DNA of 64,000 nucleotides, taken from NCBI RefSeq assembly GCF_000514775.1, contig NZ_KI911467.1:308227-372226 (forward strand). Direction: 5' to 3'. The first letter of the stretch is position 1, and each line of letters begins with the position of its first letter. The position numbers were made by a program, and so were the translations under genes. Shown one piece after another: positions 62,093-64,000 of this stretch. Under the pieces are notes generated by a model that saw only the letters and a list, made by a program, of their open reading frames with translations, was not told the DNA's origin and ran no database searches. The DNA comes from Salinispora pacifica CNR114 (lineage in GTDB: Bacteria; Actinomycetota; Actinomycetes; Mycobacteriales; Micromonosporaceae).

Positions 62093-62270
62093 CGTGATCG
62101 AACAGGTTCAGCTGGCCGGTGCGCGGGCCGTAGTCATTGTCAGCACTGACCTGGGCGAGCACGGCGAGCGGGCCGCCGACAGGTCGTTGCCGCAGTTCCA
62201 CGACGTGCCCTCGCCGAACACATCCGGCGTGGTGACCCCGACCCGTGTCGAGGTCGAGCAGCCGCGACCT
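62093..62270 (-). pseudogene. S9 peptidase fragment
   Basis: The minus strand reads RSRLLDLDTGR, then after one inserted base VTTPDVFG, then VVELRQRPVGGPLAVLAQVS and ADNDYGPRTGQLNLFD. The intact S9 peptidase at 4412-6319 has RLRLLNLGTGRVTTPNVFGD, VVELRQRPDGGPLAVLTQAS and ADNDYGPRTARLHLFD. The match covers only its residues ~156-215, with a frameshift, so this is a relic of a paralogous gene. Confidence 0.85.
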
Positions 62271-62329
62271 GGCCTAACTGGAGTAGTCGGCCGAAGACCA
62301 ACGGCAACGCTGGTCAGAGCCGGTGCGGC

Positions 62330-62480
62330 AGGCGATGGCGAAACAGTTCACGCCTCCCGGCACACCGGATCGCCGCGCTTCTCAATGATCCTCAACTGGC
62401 CGAGGCCGCCGCAGCCAACCCGGCCCTGACGGTCGCTCAAATGCAGCAGATCCTGAGTGGGGGCGACCTCGAGATAGGCG
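62330..62480 (+). pseudogene. leucine-rich-repeat-variant-like gene remnant
   Basis: The plus strand reads SRLPAHRIAALLNDPQLAEA, AAANPALTVAQMQQILSGGD: a repeat of the LRV type (xLLNDPxLAxAAAxNPALPV). No start codon or upstream repeats are found, and the frame runs into the pabB region, so it is probably a relic of the end of an LRV protein gene. Confidence 0.5.
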
Positions 62481-62503
62481 AGACATACGCCCGTCGAGGA
62501 CGG

Positions 62504-63766
62504 TCACGCGGTACCACCGATGCCCCGCCGCAGCCCCTCGGTGGCCAACGCGGCGCGGACCGGGGCCGACTTCGCCGCCGCCTCCGCGACCTCGGCCTCC
62601 GGGTCGCTGCCCCAGGTGATGCCACCGCCGGCCCACACGTGCAGGTGATCGGCGTCAGCCGCGGCGGTGCGAATAGTCAAACCAAGGTCGACCCGGCCGG
62701 ACGTGACCCAACCCAGCGCGCCCATGCTGGCCCCCCGACCCACCGGCTCCAAGGCGGCGATGTGCGCCAGGGCGGCGAGCTTCGGGGCCCCGGTGACCGA
62801 CCCGCCGGGGCAGACGGCGCGCAGCAACTCCGCCAGACCGACCCCCTCGGCGACCGCCGCGGAGACGGTCGACTCCGCCTGCCACAGGTCGCACCACCGT
62901 CGTACGGCGAACAGCTCGTCCACCGCGACGGTGCCGGTACGGGCAAGCCGAGCCAGATCATTGCGCTGCAAGTCGACGATCATGACATGTTCTGCGCGCT
63001 CCTTCGCGCTGGACAACAGCGCGGCCCGGCCGGCGACGGTGGCCGGGCGGGTGCCCTTGATCGGCCGGGTGATCATCCGCCCGGCCGTGACCTCCACGAG
63101 GGTCTCCGGGGAGGCGCAGCCAATCGCCCACCCGGCGCCGGTGAGTACACCCCCGTACCGGGCGCCGGGCAGCGCACCGAGGCGGGCCAGGGCGGGCAGC
63201 GGATCGCCGGCGTAGCGGGCGGCGGCGTGTCCGACCAGGTTGGCCTGGTAAACATCCCCGCGGCCGATTGCCGCGCGGACGGCACGCACCGCGTCGGCGT
63301 GCTGCTGTGGGGTCCAACTCTCCGCCCAGGCGCCGAGCCGCCAGCCCGACGGCCGGCGGCGGGCCGGGCGGCTACGGGACGTGGCGGCGTGGCCGTAGAC
63401 GACGACAGCCACGTCGGGTAGGGCGGGGGCCGGGGTGGCCGGGCCAGGGCCGCGGCCGACCCCCAGTGCGCCGGCCGCGGCCGAGACGTAGAGGGCAGCC
63501 CCGCAGGCCCGCTCTGGGGTTCGTCCCACCGGCCGAGCGAGGTCGTCCAGGGCGAGACCGTGGGCGGCGAGGAACTCCTGGACGAGCGCCGCCGGGTCAC
63601 CGCCGTCGCCGATGCGCCACTCCCAGCGGGCGCGTTCGACGTGGGCGCTCCGGCAGCCCGGCGGCGCCGCTGGCGGAGCCGCCGTCACCCTCGCTGGAAG
63701 CGTTTCCACGCTATCCGGTCCATTCCGCCTCAACCGTTCAGTGGATTTTCCACGCGGCACGCGCAC
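62504..63766 (-). CDS. pabB: aminodeoxychorismate synthase component I
   Basis: A protein of up to 420 residues (GTG 63766; GTG 63709 is also possible, start uncertain). The chorismate-binding domain covers ~150-415. Motifs: VRAAIGRGDVYQANLVGHAA, GCASPETLVEV, RPIKGTRPATVAG (PIKGT), KERAEHVMIVDLQRNDLARL, ESTVSAAVAEGVG, VCPGGSVTGAPKLAALAHIA. PIKGT rather than PIAGT separates PabB from TrpE. It aminates chorismate to 4-amino-4-deoxychorismate, on the way to folate. No PabA-type amidotransferase or lyase gene is next to it here. Confidence 0.92.
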   Translation of the reverse strand: MRVPRGKSTERLRRNGPDSVETLPARVTAAPPAAPPGCRSAHVERARWEWRIGDGGDPAALVQEFLAAHGLALDDLARPVGRTPERACGAALYVSAAAGALGVGRGPGPATPAPALPDVAVVVYGHAATSRSRPARRRPSGWRLGAWAESWTPQQHADAVRAVRAAIGRGDVYQANLVGHAAARYAGDPLPALARLGALPGARYGGVLTGAGWAIGCASPETLVEVTAGRMITRPIKGTRPATVAGRAALLSSAKERAEHVMIVDLQRNDLARLARTGTVAVDELFAVRRWCDLWQAESTVSAAVAEGVGLAELLRAVCPGGSVTGAPKLAALAHIAALEPVGRGASMGALGWVTSGRVDLGLTIRTAAADADHLHVWAGGGITWGSDPEAEVAEAAAKSAPVRAALATEGLRRGIGGTA

Positions 63767-63856
63767 ACCCGCTCGATGCTCGTCACTTGAACTTGGTACT
63801 GTGCGTCACTGGCCATGTGAACCATCACACAGTTCCCCCACCCTCCGGAGAACCCG

Positions 63857-64000
63857 ATGTGCCAGCACCAACCCACCTGCCCCTCCGCCGACGCCACCGA
63901 CCGGGACGCCGCCAAAGTCATCGCTTGCTTCCCTGAACAGGGCTGGAGCTTGCTCTGCAACGGGGTCATCAGGTTCGAGGACACCGGCGAGATACTCCCC
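63857..64000 (+). CDS. DUF5999 protein, 5' part
   Basis: The ATG at 63857 follows CCGGAGAA at a good distance. The visible 48 codons read MCQHQPTCPSADATDRDAAK, VIACFPEQGWSLLCNGVIRF, EDTGEILP, which match the short DUF5999 family common in actinobacteria. Conserved Cys residues (MCQHQPTC, LLCNG) may bind metal. The gene continues past the right edge, but only some 20 codons are expected to be missing. Confidence 0.9.
   Translation, partial: MCQHQPTCPSADATDRDAAKVIACFPEQGWSLLCNGVIRFEDTGEILP

Overview
The window is about 70% GC, uses many GTG starts, packs genes with 4-base GTGA or ATGA overlaps, and carries families typical of filamentous actinomycetes: a SARP regulator, an F420-type LLM oxidoreductase, DinB/DUF664 proteins, DUF5999, DUF6319 and a mycobacterial-type UbiA phosphoribosyltransferase. 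It reads as chromosomal DNA of an actinomycete, most likely Micromonosporaceae (Salinispora or Micromonospora-like). That placement is an inference from gene content and style. No tRNA, rRNA or CRISPR array was seen.

Layout. 0-12 kb: the start of an RCC1-repeat exported protein running off the left edge, a decayed gene, a HAD protein coupled to a 28-residue ORF, a DUF885 metallopeptidase operon, an S9 peptidase, DoxX, a TetR/SDR divergent pair with two matching operators, and an aminotransferase-UTRA-PP2C operon facing an XRE-cupin regulator. 12-26 kb: an aquaporin-like channel, a tyrosine recombinase whose start lies in a dif-like site (a second such site is about 0.35 kb away in opposite orientation), a DinB protein, a UvrA-like ABC protein, an SDR, cydAB, a lipid acyltransferase, a phosphodiesterase, an MFS carrier and thymidine kinase. 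26.3-30.4 kb: a compact cyclitol-type set (Gfo/Idh dehydrogenase, sugar phosphate cyclase, IolE-like TIM barrel, LLM oxidoreductase). 30.5-38.5 kb: a second tyrosine recombinase, a membrane protein, a complete LPxTG-anchored RCC1 propeller protein, an MFS/MarR pair, an unusual FMN reductase-GNAT fusion, a GYD protein and a TetR regulator.

38.5-53.4 kb is the most interesting region: two divergent, tightly overlapping operons that look like a complete polyprenyl-phosphate-linked glycan or glycolipid assembly system. The left arm holds a GT87 transferase, a methyltransferase, a polysaccharide deacetylase and a GT2 transferase. The right arm holds a class III aminotransferase, an NAD-dependent epimerase, a UbiA/phosphoribosyl-polyprenyl synthase, two tandem GT2 transferases, a membrane-tethered EEP phosphatase/nuclease, and a GT2 fused to a flippase-like (UPF0104/LPG-synthase) membrane domain. 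The shared promoter region contains three 7-base direct repeats in exact 11-base register, 8-9 bases before an AATAAT -10 box. This is the known architecture of a SARP binding site, and a SARP/AfsR-type regulator gene closes the cluster. I propose that this regulator controls the cluster.

53.4-64 kb: a long non-coding stretch, a small membrane protein behind a palindrome, an EEP hydrolase, peptide deformylase, a secreted beta-helix protein, a second DinB protein, a ribbon-helix-helix/PIN toxin-antitoxin pair with an operator at its start codon, a lipoprotein and S1 protease pair, a patch of three gene remnants (one a copy of part of the 4.4-kb S9 peptidase), pabB, and the start of a DUF5999 gene cut by the right edge.
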